Assembly (NCBI GenBank): GCA_023418705.1
Contig: JAEZYZ010000448.1
Span: 1-7,770, forward strand
Source: Pseudomonadota bacterium
Lineage (GTDB): Bacteria; Myxococcota_A; Polyangia; Polyangiales; Polyangiaceae
Direction of reading: 5' to 3'
Length of the DNA: 7,770 nucleotides
Numbering within the stretch: the stretch's first letter is position 1; each line of letters starts with the position of its first letter. Below are positions 1 through 6,630 of this stretch, piece after piece. The position numbers were made by a program, and so were the translations under genes. The notes under the pieces are model-generated. The model searched no databases and was not told where the DNA came from. It saw only the letters and a list, made by a program, of their open reading frames with translations.

Positions 1-1
1 G

Positions 2-415
2 GCCATCACGTTGGACGTGCACCCGTGGGGGCTGAGCGCGTACACGCCGCTGGTCGGGGGCGCGCCCGGGGCGGCCTCCCTGGGCCTGAACCGCACCTTC
101 TGGGGCTACACGACCGGGTCGGTGACCGAGTTCTTGAACCGCACGGTGCCACGCAATGGCCGCGTCTTCGTGCATGACACGGCGATGCAAAGCTTCGAGA
201 TGTTGCGCGCCGACGGCCGGCTGCGGGCGGATATTCGCCCTTCGTTGACCATCCACGGCTCCGATTTCGCGCTCTATCATCACGAACCGCACATGTCGCG
301 GGTCGAGTATCAGATCTGGGTCGACTATGGCACGACGCGCCCGGTGCACGTGGGAACGCACGACGGCGTGCCCGTCGTTTGGGTGTACGCGAGGCAGCGG
401 TCCGGCGAGCCATGA
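2..415 (+). CDS. C-terminal part of a probable GT-C (family 39-like) membrane glycosyltransferase, 5' truncated by the window edge
   Basis: The frame is open from the left edge and ends at a TGA (413-415), so about 137 C-terminal residues are visible and the true start lies outside. What remains looks like the soluble tail that follows the transmembrane part of bacterial GT39/ArnT-like glycosyltransferases. It starts with a HPWGLSAYTPLVGG stretch, then LNRTFWGYTTG, an alpha/beta part with VPRNGRVFVHDTA, and ends with a strand pair WVDYGTTRPVHVGTHDGVPVVWVYAR. No transmembrane segment or catalytic Asp loop is visible in the retained part. Such enzymes move a sugar from a polyprenyl-phosphate donor on the periplasmic side of the membrane. 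The family call is from memory of similar tails and is moderate; the acceptor cannot be inferred. The gene converges on the hydrolase at 429 with only 13 bp between stop codons. Confidence 0.55.
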   Translation, partial: AITLDVHPWGLSAYTPLVGGAPGAASLGLNRTFWGYTTGSVTEFLNRTVPRNGRVFVHDTAMQSFEMLRADGRLRADIRPSLTIHGSDFALYHHEPHMSRVEYQIWVDYGTTRPVHVGTHDGVPVVWVYARQRSGEP

Positions 416-428
416 TCGCGCGCGGGCT

Positions 429-1265
429 TCAACGATCGCGGGTGAGCCAGCGCTCGTCGCCCTCGACGAGCCAATCAAAGCTCGCCGCGACGCGCTCGGC
501 GACCGCGCCGCCATAGGTGTGGCCGGCGCCCGCGGCGTGCTCCACGCGCGCGGCGATCCCCGCCTGCTCGAGCCAATCCGCCGAACGCTGCGCTCCGGTG
601 AAGCACGAGCGACGACCGCAGGCGAACAGCACGCGCTGTCCGCCGGCCCGAGCGAACTTGCGTGCGATGGGCACGTTCCACTGCCGCTCCCCGCCCTCGA
701 TCAACGCGACCCGGGAGAAGACGTCGGCGTGGCCGACCAGCATCAGCGCCCCCATGGTGGCGCCTTGTGAGTAGCCCGTGTAGACGACGGGACCGGAAGC
801 GACGCGGTCGCCGAGCTCGGCCTGGAGCGCCGCGAGCGCGGCGAGCACCTCGCGCTCGAGCTCGTGGTGGTTCCGGAAGAAGTATCCGCCCGAGTCACGG
901 TCGAGCGGGACACCGGCCGGGCAAAGCACGAAGCCCCGCCCCGCGACGATCAGCCGCCACAGCTCGCACTGAAAGCGCGGTCCGTCGCCGGCGCCGTGGG
1001 CGGCGATCAACACCGGCTTGGGAGCGACGCCGCCCGGATCCACGAGCCAGGCGGCGCGAAATTCCGGGACCTCCAGCTGGCGCAGCGCCTCGGGCGGCTC
1101 CGGTACGTCCGGTTCGGGGGGATCGGATGGGGTCGAGCCCGCGGCGCCGTCGGCGCGCGTGAGCACCGCGGAGGGGGGCGCGCCGGCATCCGCTCTCGGC
1201 TGGCAGCCAGGGGCGAGCGCCAGCGCGGCGGCGAACGAGCGGGCGAGCGAGCGGTGCGGGAGCAT
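429..1265 (-). CDS. Exported, possibly lipid-anchored alpha/beta hydrolase (esterase/depolymerase-like)
   Basis: This reads as a 278-residue alpha/beta hydrolase. A hydrophobic N-terminus (residues 8-19) leads to APGC with Cys21, an imperfect lipobox, so the protein is probably exported and may be a lipoprotein. Residues 22-62 are a Pro/Ala/Glu-rich linker. The hydrolase core follows: LIAAHGAG (86-93, oxyanion-hole HG), GYSQG (164-168) with nucleophile Ser166, and GHTYGG (248-253) with the likely catalytic His249. The strand that usually carries the acid has VLFACGRRSCF (213-222) instead of an Asp; Cys216 and Cys221 could form a disulfide. The frame stays open upstream, but the ATG at 1265 is chosen because it puts the hydrophobic segment at the N-terminus and leaves a 107-bp gap to the divergent membrane-protein gene. 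No clear ribosome-binding site is visible. The substrate is unknown; the fold resembles carboxylesterases and PHB-depolymerase-type enzymes. Confidence 0.8.
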   Translation of the reverse strand: MLPHRSLARSFAAALALAPGCQPRADAGAPPSAVLTRADGAAGSTPSDPPEPDVPEPPEALRQLEVPEFRAAWLVDPGGVAPKPVLIAAHGAGDGPRFQCELWRLIVAGRGFVLCPAGVPLDRDSGGYFFRNHHELEREVLAALAALQAELGDRVASGPVVYTGYSQGATMGALMLVGHADVFSRVALIEGGERQWNVPIARKFARAGGQRVLFACGRRSCFTGAQRSADWLEQAGIAARVEHAAGAGHTYGGAVAERVAASFDWLVEGDERWLTRDR

Positions 1266-1372
1266 GCCGTCGGCGAGAGCTTTACCAGCTGGCGCACGCC
1301 ACCGCACGCCGACGGATCCGGCGCCCGCGGACGCGAGCACCGAAGAAACCGGCGTCCCCGGTTGACCCCGGC

Positions 1373-2962
1373 GTGTCCGGTCGACGACGCTTCGGCCTCT
1401 TCGTGTTCGCCCGTCGCCTCCGCTCCCTCCCCGCCCGACACCTCGCCTTCGAGCTCGGGTTCTTGGCGTTGGTTTCGTTGTCCCTCGTTCCTCTGTGGTC
1501 GGTCGAGCACCCGCCGCTGCAGGATCTGCCGCAACACCTGGCCGCCATCCGGGTGATCCACGACCACGCCGATCCGGAGCTCGCCTTCCAGCGCTACTTC
1601 GAGATCGCGCTCGGTCGCACGCAGTACTTGACCTACTACTTGGTGGTGCACTGGCTCGCGTACCCGTTCGGGGTCCCGCTCGCCAACAAGCTGGTGCTCT
1701 CGGCGGCGATCGCGCTGTTGCCCTACGCACAGCGCTCGCTGCTCGCGTCGATCGGCCGCGACCAGCGCCTGGCGCTGTTCTCGCTGCCGCTGACCTACAG
1801 CGCCCACCTGGTCCTGGGCTTCTTGAACTTCATCCTCGCGCTGCCGCTCGCGTTCTTCGGGCTCTCGTTGGTGGTGCGGCAGCGGCTGGGGCCCACCCGC
1901 GCGCGGGCGGTGAGCGTGGCCTTGATCGCCGTGGTGCTTTTTTATACGCACGTGGTGCCGTTTGCGCTGTTTGCGCTGGGCGCAGTGCTCGTCGGGTTGG
2001 GCGGCGGGGTTCGACCGTCGCTCCGGCGTCTGGTCCCGCTCCTGCCGGCCGGGGTCGCGGCGGCGCTTTGGTTTTTCCTGAGCCCCGGCGGTCGCGCCGT
2101 CGCTGGCGCGGCGGGGCTCGCGCCGGACGGCGCCCGCGCGCATTTCCAGGCTTGGGGTGATGCGCTGCGCGAGCTGCCCAGCTGGCTGACGGACGTGCTC
2201 CACGGACCGGAGGACGAGCAGCTGCTCGGCGCGTGGATGATCGCCTGGCTCTCGCTGTTGGTCGCCGCATCCGCGCCGGCGGCCGAGCGGCGGCGCGCGC
2301 TCGAAGCGCGACCCAGCGAGCTTCCGCGTCAGCTCGGCGCCCGGCTCGCGGCGCTCGCGCCGCTCTGCCTGCTCGGCTACTTCGCCCTGCCGGCCGCCTA
2401 CGACTTCATCTGGCCCATCAACGCCCGCTTCGCCCTGCTGACGGGCCTGCTGTTGGTCTTGGTGGTGCCGTCGGCGCGCGGCTTCGCGACCGAGCTGGTC
2501 TTCGCGGCGGTGGCCGTGATCGCAGCGCTCGGATTCTTTCAGGTGCGGGCCGCGTTCACGCACTTCGAACGGCAGGAGCTCGGCGCGCTGGACGAGGCGA
2601 TCGCGACCATCCCCGCCGGCAGCAGGGTGGCGGGCCTGATCTGGGACCGGCACTCCGGGGTGGTCAAGTTTGCGCCGTTCCTTCACGCCGTCGCCTGGTA
2701 CCAGGTCGAAAAAGGCGGGGCGGTGATGTTCAGCTTCGCCGATTTTCCGCAGTCCCCCATCGTGTTCAAGCCCGAGGCCCGCCCGCCCCACGTGCCGCCG
2801 CGCTGGGAGTGGCTGCCGCAAAAGGTCGATCCGCGCCGCGATCTCGGCTGGTACGACTACGTCCTCACCCGCGGGGGCCCCGGCAGCATCGGCCGCTCTC
2901 CCTCGTGGGAGCCGATCTTCCAGCGCCCACCCTGGCGGGTCTTCCGCCGGCGCCAGCGCTGA
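1373..2962 (+). CDS. Multi-pass inner-membrane protein with GT-C-like architecture, function unknown
   Basis: A 529-residue integral membrane protein. Hydrophobic segments sit at roughly 26-43, 85-100, 103-118, 132-168 (two), 178-208 (one or two), 220-237, 286-300, 326-343, 350-366 and 372-390, so about ten helices, followed by a soluble C-terminal domain (391-529). The first loop carries PPLQDLPQHLA (47-57). An acidic residue in that place (Asp51) is typical of GT-C glycosyltransferases that use polyprenyl-phosphate sugars, and FIWPINARFALL (345-356) also resembles such membrane enzymes. This is a resemblance of layout, not a confirmed family match. The GTG at 1373 is the chosen start. There is no ATG in the N-terminal region and no good Shine-Dalgarno (a purine run at 1342-1348 is too far away), so the start could be a little different. 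It is divergent from the hydrolase, and its stop directly abuts the moaA stop. Confidence 0.75.
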   Translation: MSGRRRFGLFVFARRLRSLPARHLAFELGFLALVSLSLVPLWSVEHPPLQDLPQHLAAIRVIHDHADPELAFQRYFEIALGRTQYLTYYLVVHWLAYPFGVPLANKLVLSAAIALLPYAQRSLLASIGRDQRLALFSLPLTYSAHLVLGFLNFILALPLAFFGLSLVVRQRLGPTRARAVSVALIAVVLFYTHVVPFALFALGAVLVGLGGGVRPSLRRLVPLLPAGVAAALWFFLSPGGRAVAGAAGLAPDGARAHFQAWGDALRELPSWLTDVLHGPEDEQLLGAWMIAWLSLLVAASAPAAERRRALEARPSELPRQLGARLAALAPLCLLGYFALPAAYDFIWPINARFALLTGLLLVLVVPSARGFATELVFAAVAVIAALGFFQVRAAFTHFERQELGALDEAIATIPAGSRVAGLIWDRHSGVVKFAPFLHAVAWYQVEKGGAVMFSFADFPQSPIVFKPEARPPHVPPRWEWLPQKVDPRRDLGWYDYVLTRGGPGSIGRSPSWEPIFQRPPWRVFRRRQR

Positions 2963-2971
2963 TCACCCGCC
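2934..2971. repeat. Inverted repeat spanning the convergent stop codons (candidate bidirectional terminator stem)
   Basis: GGCGGGT at 2934-2940 is matched by its reverse complement ACCCGCC at 2965-2971, enclosing 24 nt that contain both stop codons of the convergent genes. The loop itself holds a GGCGCC palindrome (2949-2954). No T-run follows on either side, so this is not a standard intrinsic terminator. A terminator role is an inference from its position only, and a 7-bp arm can arise by chance in DNA this GC-rich. Confidence 0.3.
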
Positions 2972-3967
2972 GATGTACGACATCTCGATCCGGCGCTTGC
3001 CGGCCGAGAGCGCGCGCAGCTCCGAGTAGCGATCGTCGCGAGCTTGCCACGCCGTCGCGACGATCTCGGTGAGCGCTTGCTCCGAGGCGCCCGCGCGCAG
3101 CGGTCCTCGCAAATCGGTGCCCACCGCGGAGAACAGGCAGGTGTACAGCTGGCCTTCGGAGCTGAGGCGCGCGCGGCTGCAGCTGCCGCAGAAGGGAGCG
3201 GTGACGCTGGTGATGACGCCGATCTCCCCGGAGCCGTCGCGGTAGCGGAAGCGCCGCGCGACCTCGCTCTGGTAGTTCGGCTCGACCGGCTCGAGCGGCA
3301 CCTCGCGCGAGATGCGCTCGACGATCTCGTCGCCCGACACCACTCGGCTCCGGTCCCAGCCGTTGGTCATCCCGACGTCCATGTACTCGATGAAGCGCAG
3401 GATGTGCCCGGTTCCGCGGAAGTGCCGCGCCAGATCCACGATCGTGTGCTCGTTGACGCCGCGCTGGACGACCGTGTTGATCTTGATCGGGTGAAGCCCG
3501 GCGCGAGCGGCCGCTTCGATGCCGGCGAGGACGTCCGCGACGGAACAGTCGGTGTCGTTCATCTGGCGGAACACGGTGTCGTCGAGGGAGTCGAGGCTGA
3601 CCGTCACGCGGTGCAGGCCCGCGCTCGCCAGATCCGCCGCCAGCCGCTCGAGCCTCGACCCGTTGGTGGTCAGGGCGACCTCCGCGCCCGGGATGCCCCC
3701 GAGCTGCTCGATCAGCCGGGGCAGCTCCGCCCGCAGCAGCGGCTCCCCGCCGGTCAGCCGCAGCTTGCGCACGCCCAGGTTGGCGAAGACGCGCGCGATC
3801 GTCGCGATCTCCTCGAAGCCGAGCAGCTCCGCCTTGGGCAGAAAGCGAAAGCTCTTGCCGTAGTGCTCCCGCGGCATGCAGTAACGGCAGCGGAAATTGC
3901 AGCGATCGGTGACGCTGATGCGCAGATCGGACAACGGCCGGCCACGGCGGTCCCGGAGCAGCGTCAT
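2963..3967 (-). CDS. moaA: GTP 3',8-cyclase MoaA (radical SAM, Moco biosynthesis)
   Basis: A complete 334-residue MoaA, the normal family length. It catalyses the first step of molybdenum cofactor synthesis, the radical-SAM rearrangement of GTP to 3',8-cyclo-GTP, which MoaC then converts to cyclic pyranopterin monophosphate. The N-terminal CNFRCRYC gives the CX3CX2C [4Fe-4S]/SAM motif (Cys23, Cys27, Cys30). TGGEPLL (72-78) is the SAM-binding GGE motif. The C-terminal substrate-binding cluster is present (Cys260, Cys263, Cys277) with the SRARL arginines (Arg265, Arg267). The protein ends in the conserved Gly-Gly (333-334) needed for activity in known MoaA proteins. The ATG at 3967 has a run of G (GGGGG at 3970-3974 read on the minus strand) just upstream. 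It is divergent from the narM-moaC gene across 95 bp, and its stop abuts that of the upstream membrane protein. Nothing appears damaged. Confidence 0.97.
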   Translation of the reverse strand: MTLLRDRRGRPLSDLRISVTDRCNFRCRYCMPREHYGKSFRFLPKAELLGFEEIATIARVFANLGVRKLRLTGGEPLLRAELPRLIEQLGGIPGAEVALTTNGSRLERLAADLASAGLHRVTVSLDSLDDTVFRQMNDTDCSVADVLAGIEAAARAGLHPIKINTVVQRGVNEHTIVDLARHFRGTGHILRFIEYMDVGMTNGWDRSRVVSGDEIVERISREVPLEPVEPNYQSEVARRFRYRDGSGEIGVITSVTAPFCGSCSRARLSSEGQLYTCLFSAVGTDLRGPLRAGASEQALTEIVATAWQARDDRYSELRALSAGKRRIEMSYIGG

Positions 3968-4062
3968 GACCCCCAGCTTATCACCGCGCGCCCGTGGCGC
4001 GAGCTGTCTGGCGGTCGGGCGGACCCCACCCCGGCCATGAGCCGTGATAGCCTGCGCGGCGC
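3968..4062. promoter_or_regulatory. Divergent intergenic region between moaA and the narM-moaC/moaE operon
   Basis: These 95 bp separate two divergent starts of the same pathway, so promoters for both directions most likely lie here. I see no convincing -35/-10 pair. A short arm pair CGCGC / GCGCG lies within 3978-3999, but in this base composition it means little. On the plus strand a 9-codon frame (ATG at 4037) ends in a TGA overlapping the downstream GTG. No stretch long or structured enough for a molybdenum-cofactor riboswitch is apparent. Confidence 0.4.
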
Positions 4063-4950
4063 GTGAAGCTGTACCGATTCGACGCCGTCGACGAGCGGCT
4101 GGAGCTCGTCCCGCTGGCGGCCCGGCGCGCCCTGGATCGCTCGGGCCTGAAATTGTCGCTCGACGGCTGGAAGAGCCTGTCGCTCGACCAACGCACGAGC
4201 ATCGCCGAGGCGGGCTCGCGCCCGGTCATCGACGTCGAGCAGGTGCGGTCCGCGGCCAGCGGCGCGCGTCCCCCCGCTACCCTGATCGATGCCCTTGACG
4301 ATCCGCCAGCCGACGCCATTCCAGAAGCGCTCGTCCGGGCGTACGCCGCCTCGGGGCCGCTCGATCTCGCGCTCTGGACCAGCCTCGAGCCCATCGATCG
4401 CTACGCGCTGGCCAAAGTGGCCGCCCGCGGACGCCCGGAGCGACTGGCCGCCGCCTACGCCGAAATCATCGGGCACAGCGCGGCCTCGACCCACCTCGCG
4501 CCCTCTGGCGGCGTCCGGATGATCGACGTCGGGCAAAAGAACGTCACGCATCGGCGCGCCGTCGCGGAGTCGTCCCTGGCCATGAACGAAGAGGCCTGGT
4601 CGCGCCTGGTGCGCGCCGATGCCCCCAAGGGGGACGTGCTCGGCGCGGCGCGCCTGGCAGGCATCATGGCCGCCAAGCGGACCTCCGAGCTCATCCCGCT
4701 GTGCCACGCGATCAAGCTCACCCGAGTCGACGTGGCCATCGAAGCCCTCGCGGCGGAGCGGCGGCTGCGCTTCGAGTGCAGCGCCGAGGCCGTCGACCAG
4801 ACCGGGGTCGAAATGGAGGCGCTCGTGGCGGCGTCGGTCGCCGCCCTGACGGCCTACGACATGCTCAAGGCTTTCGATCGCGCGATGTCGATCGGTCCCA
4901 CTCGACTGCTTGCCAAAAGCGGCGGGCGCACCAGGTATAACGCACCATGA
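4063..4950 (+). CDS. moaC: NarM-like (nitrate reductase-associated) domain fused to MoaC, cyclic pyranopterin monophosphate synthase
   Basis: A 295-residue two-domain protein, about twice the usual MoaC length (~160). Residues ~3-137 resemble the nitrate-reductase-associated family (NarM; TIGR02664/Pfam Nitr_red_assoc). The pattern is an YRF start, then LVPLAARRALDRSGLKLSL followed by DGWKSLS and an R in the next helix. This match is from memory of the family; the domain has no cysteine. Residues ~142-295 are a complete MoaC, starting at its native-type STHLAPSGGVRMIDVGQK. All known active-site residues are in place: Lys189 (PKGDV), His215 (LCHAIK), Glu250/Glu252 (GVEMEAL), Asp266 and Lys269 (YDMLKA), then the LLAKSGG end. 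MoaC turns 3',8-cyclo-GTP into cPMP. The start is GTG at 4063 with no clear Shine-Dalgarno; a later start would remove conserved NarM residues. The stop overlaps the moaE start (ATGA), so the two are co-translated. No in-frame break separates the domains. Confidence 0.92.
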   Translation: MKLYRFDAVDERLELVPLAARRALDRSGLKLSLDGWKSLSLDQRTSIAEAGSRPVIDVEQVRSAASGARPPATLIDALDDPPADAIPEALVRAYAASGPLDLALWTSLEPIDRYALAKVAARGRPERLAAAYAEIIGHSAASTHLAPSGGVRMIDVGQKNVTHRRAVAESSLAMNEEAWSRLVRADAPKGDVLGAARLAGIMAAKRTSELIPLCHAIKLTRVDVAIEALAAERRLRFECSAEAVDQTGVEMEALVAASVAALTAYDMLKAFDRAMSIGPTRLLAKSGGRTRYNAP

Positions 4951-5423
4951 CGCGGCTGTTCGAAATCCGAGACTCGGCGCTTTCCATCGACGAGGTCGTC
5001 CGAGCGGTGAGCCACCCCGGGGCGGGGGGCATCGCCGTCTTCGCTGGCGCCGTGCGCGACGAGAACGACGGCCGATCGGTGACCCTGCTCGAGTACGAGG
5101 CGTACGCCAGCATGGCCGAGAAAGAGATGGCGGCCATCGGCGGCGAGATCGCCGCCGGGCTCGCAGGGGTTCGGGTCGCGGCGCTGCACCGGGTTGGAAG
5201 CTTGCAGGTCGGCGATCTGGCCGTCGTGTGTGCGGCGAGCGCTCCCCACCGCAACGAGGCGTTCGTCGCCTGCCGCCAGCTCATCGACCGGATCAAGGAA
5301 CGCGTGCCCATCTGGAAGCGCGAGCATGGGCCGGATGGGCCGTACTGGGTCGCCTGGCAGGATGCGCGCTGCCGCGGCGATCACGACCACCACGCCCACG
5401 ACTCAGAGATCGTCGAGGCGTAA
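4947..5423 (+). CDS. moaE: Molybdopterin synthase catalytic (large) subunit MoaE
   Basis: A complete 158-residue MoaE, the family's usual size. With thiocarboxylated MoaD it adds two sulfurs to cPMP to form molybdopterin in the cytoplasm. Visible family features are GGIAVFAGAVRDEN (27-40), EYEAYASMAEKEM (49-61), HRVGSLQVGD (81-90), APHRNEAF (99-106) and the signature IKERVPIWKRE (116-126), whose Lys117 and Lys124 match the catalytic lysines known in E. coli MoaE. The ATG at 4947 overlaps the moaC stop as ATGA; a weak AGGT lies at 4933-4936. The tail is unusual: residues 144-152 read GDHDHHAHD, a His/Asp-rich stretch beyond the conserved fold that could bind metal (inference). The last 21 nt overlap the 3' end of moeA on the other strand. 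No moaD is present next to it, so the small subunit must come from elsewhere. Confidence 0.96.
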   Translation: MTRLFEIRDSALSIDEVVRAVSHPGAGGIAVFAGAVRDENDGRSVTLLEYEAYASMAEKEMAAIGGEIAAGLAGVRVAALHRVGSLQVGDLAVVCAASAPHRNEAFVACRQLIDRIKERVPIWKREHGPDGPYWVAWQDARCRGDHDHHAHDSEIVEA

Positions 5424-6593
5424 CACTCGCACCCATTCTCCGGCGGCGACGCGCTCCGCAGCGGCGGGGACCACGGCCAGGGCGTCGGCCCAGGCCATGC
5501 TGCTCATCGCCCCGGAGGACTGATTTTCGAGCGGAACGGCCGAGGACCCTTCCAGGCGCACGCGATAGAAGCCGAGCCGTCCCGGGCTGTGGACGATCGG
5601 CGCGGCGAGCTCGGCGCGTCCGTAGGCGGGCAGCGGGTTGCGATCGCCCTGCATCGCCCGCAAGAGCGGCGCCCCGAACAACGCGAACGTCACCAGCGCC
5701 GAGACCGGATTGCCGGGCAGCCCGAGCACGCGCGCTCCCGCGCCAGCACCGTACGCGAGCGGCTTTCCGGGCTTGATCCGCACCTTCCAGAAATCCAAAG
5801 TGACCCCAGCTGCCTCCAAAGCGTCGCGCACGAGGTCGTGATCCCCGACGCTCACGCCGCCCACGGTGAGGAGCAGATCGCTCTTCGAGAGGGCGTCCCG
5901 CACGGCCGATTCGGTGGCGTCGAGCTCGTCCCGCGCCAGCGGCGACAGCCGCACCGTCGCCCCGCAGCGCGCGGCGAGCGCGCCGAGCGCGACGCCGTTC
6001 GACTCGGGGATGCTGCCCTCGAAGGCAGGACTCCCTGGCGGGCGAAGCTCATCACCGGTGCACAGGATGGTCACGGCGGGGCGGCGACGGACGATCACCT
6101 CGCTCTGATCCAGCGCCGCCAGGAGTCCGAGCTGCGCTGGCCCGAGGCGCGTGCCAGCCTCGAGCGCCAGCGCGCCGGAGCGGAGCTCCTCGCCGGCGCG
6201 GCGCACGTGGTCGTACGGCTTCGGCCGCCCCCGCAAGCGGGCTCGATCGCCGTCGCGCTCGACCTGTTCCTGCATCACCACGGCGTCGGCCCCGGCGGGC
6301 AGCACGGCTCCGGTGAAGATCCGGCAGGCGCTGGCAGGCGCCAGCACTGGCGCGGGATGGCCGGTGCGGCTCTCGCCCGCCACGGGCAGGTCGAACGGCC
6401 CGTCCCCGGCGAGATCGGCCGAGCGAACGGCGTAGCCATCCATCGCGCTGGTGTCGAACGGCGGGAGATCCGCCCTGGCGTGGACGGCTTCGCCGAGCAC
6501 GCGCCCGTCAGCGGCGCGCAGCGGCAACCGCTCTCGATCGAGCAGGGGGACGTCGCTCAGCACTCGGGAGACGGCCTCTTCGAAATCGAGCAT
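5403..6593 (-). CDS. moeA: Molybdopterin molybdenumtransferase MoeA
   Basis: A 396-residue MoeA, close to the family's ~400. It inserts molybdate into adenylylated molybdopterin to make active Moco. Motifs in order: PPFDTSAMDGYAV (44-56), RIFTGAVLPAGADAVVMQE (91-109), the MoCF/MPT-binding-like domain with TGDEL (179-183), SNG (198-200), TVGGVSVGDHDL (243-254, with the conserved Asp251), KPGKP (274-278) and GLPGNPVS (291-298), then domain IV with ENQSSGAMSSMAWADAL (356-372). The frame stays open 15 codons upstream to a TTG, but the ATG at 6593 is chosen because MLDFEEAVSRVL is how the family normally begins. No good Shine-Dalgarno is visible. It converges on moaE with a 21-nt tail overlap and is divergent from the DUF6600-like gene, so it is transcribed separately from moaC-moaE. 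No missing key residue is seen. Confidence 0.97.
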   Translation of the reverse strand: MLDFEEAVSRVLSDVPLLDRERLPLRAADGRVLGEAVHARADLPPFDTSAMDGYAVRSADLAGDGPFDLPVAGESRTGHPAPVLAPASACRIFTGAVLPAGADAVVMQEQVERDGDRARLRGRPKPYDHVRRAGEELRSGALALEAGTRLGPAQLGLLAALDQSEVIVRRRPAVTILCTGDELRPPGSPAFEGSIPESNGVALGALAARCGATVRLSPLARDELDATESAVRDALSKSDLLLTVGGVSVGDHDLVRDALEAAGVTLDFWKVRIKPGKPLAYGAGAGARVLGLPGNPVSALVTFALFGAPLLRAMQGDRNPLPAYGRAELAAPIVHSPGRLGFYRVRLEGSSAVPLENQSSGAMSSMAWADALAVVPAAAERVAAGEWVRVLRLDDL

Positions 6594-6603
6594 CGTGTGC
6601 CGA

Positions 6604-6613
6604 GGTGTACACC
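6604..6613. promoter_or_regulatory. 10-bp perfect palindrome in the moeA leader
   Basis: GGTGTACACC is self-complementary over all 10 bases and starts 11 bp upstream of the moeA ATG (read on the minus strand). The position would suit an operator or a structure near the translation start. A 10-bp palindrome can occur by chance and I know of no named regulator for this exact site. Confidence 0.25.
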
Positions 6614-6630
6614 AGCTCGGCAGGCCCGTA

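Noticed and set aside
864..1556. 230-residue plus-strand open frame opposite the hydrolase N-terminus
   Set aside because: No domain or signal, Arg/Gly-rich shadow composition, and it overlaps the membrane-protein start in another frame.
1007..2821. 604-residue minus-strand open frame opposite the membrane-protein gene
   Set aside because: The product is an Arg/Gln/Glu/His-rich, low-hydrophobicity sequence with no recognisable domain, typical of the antisense shadow of a GC-rich hydrophobic gene. The plus strand codes a coherent membrane protein.
3044..4066. 340-residue plus-strand open frame opposite moaA
   Set aside because: Antisense shadow of a complete MoaA. Only its last ten codons (from ATG 4037) were kept as a separate speculative leader-peptide note.
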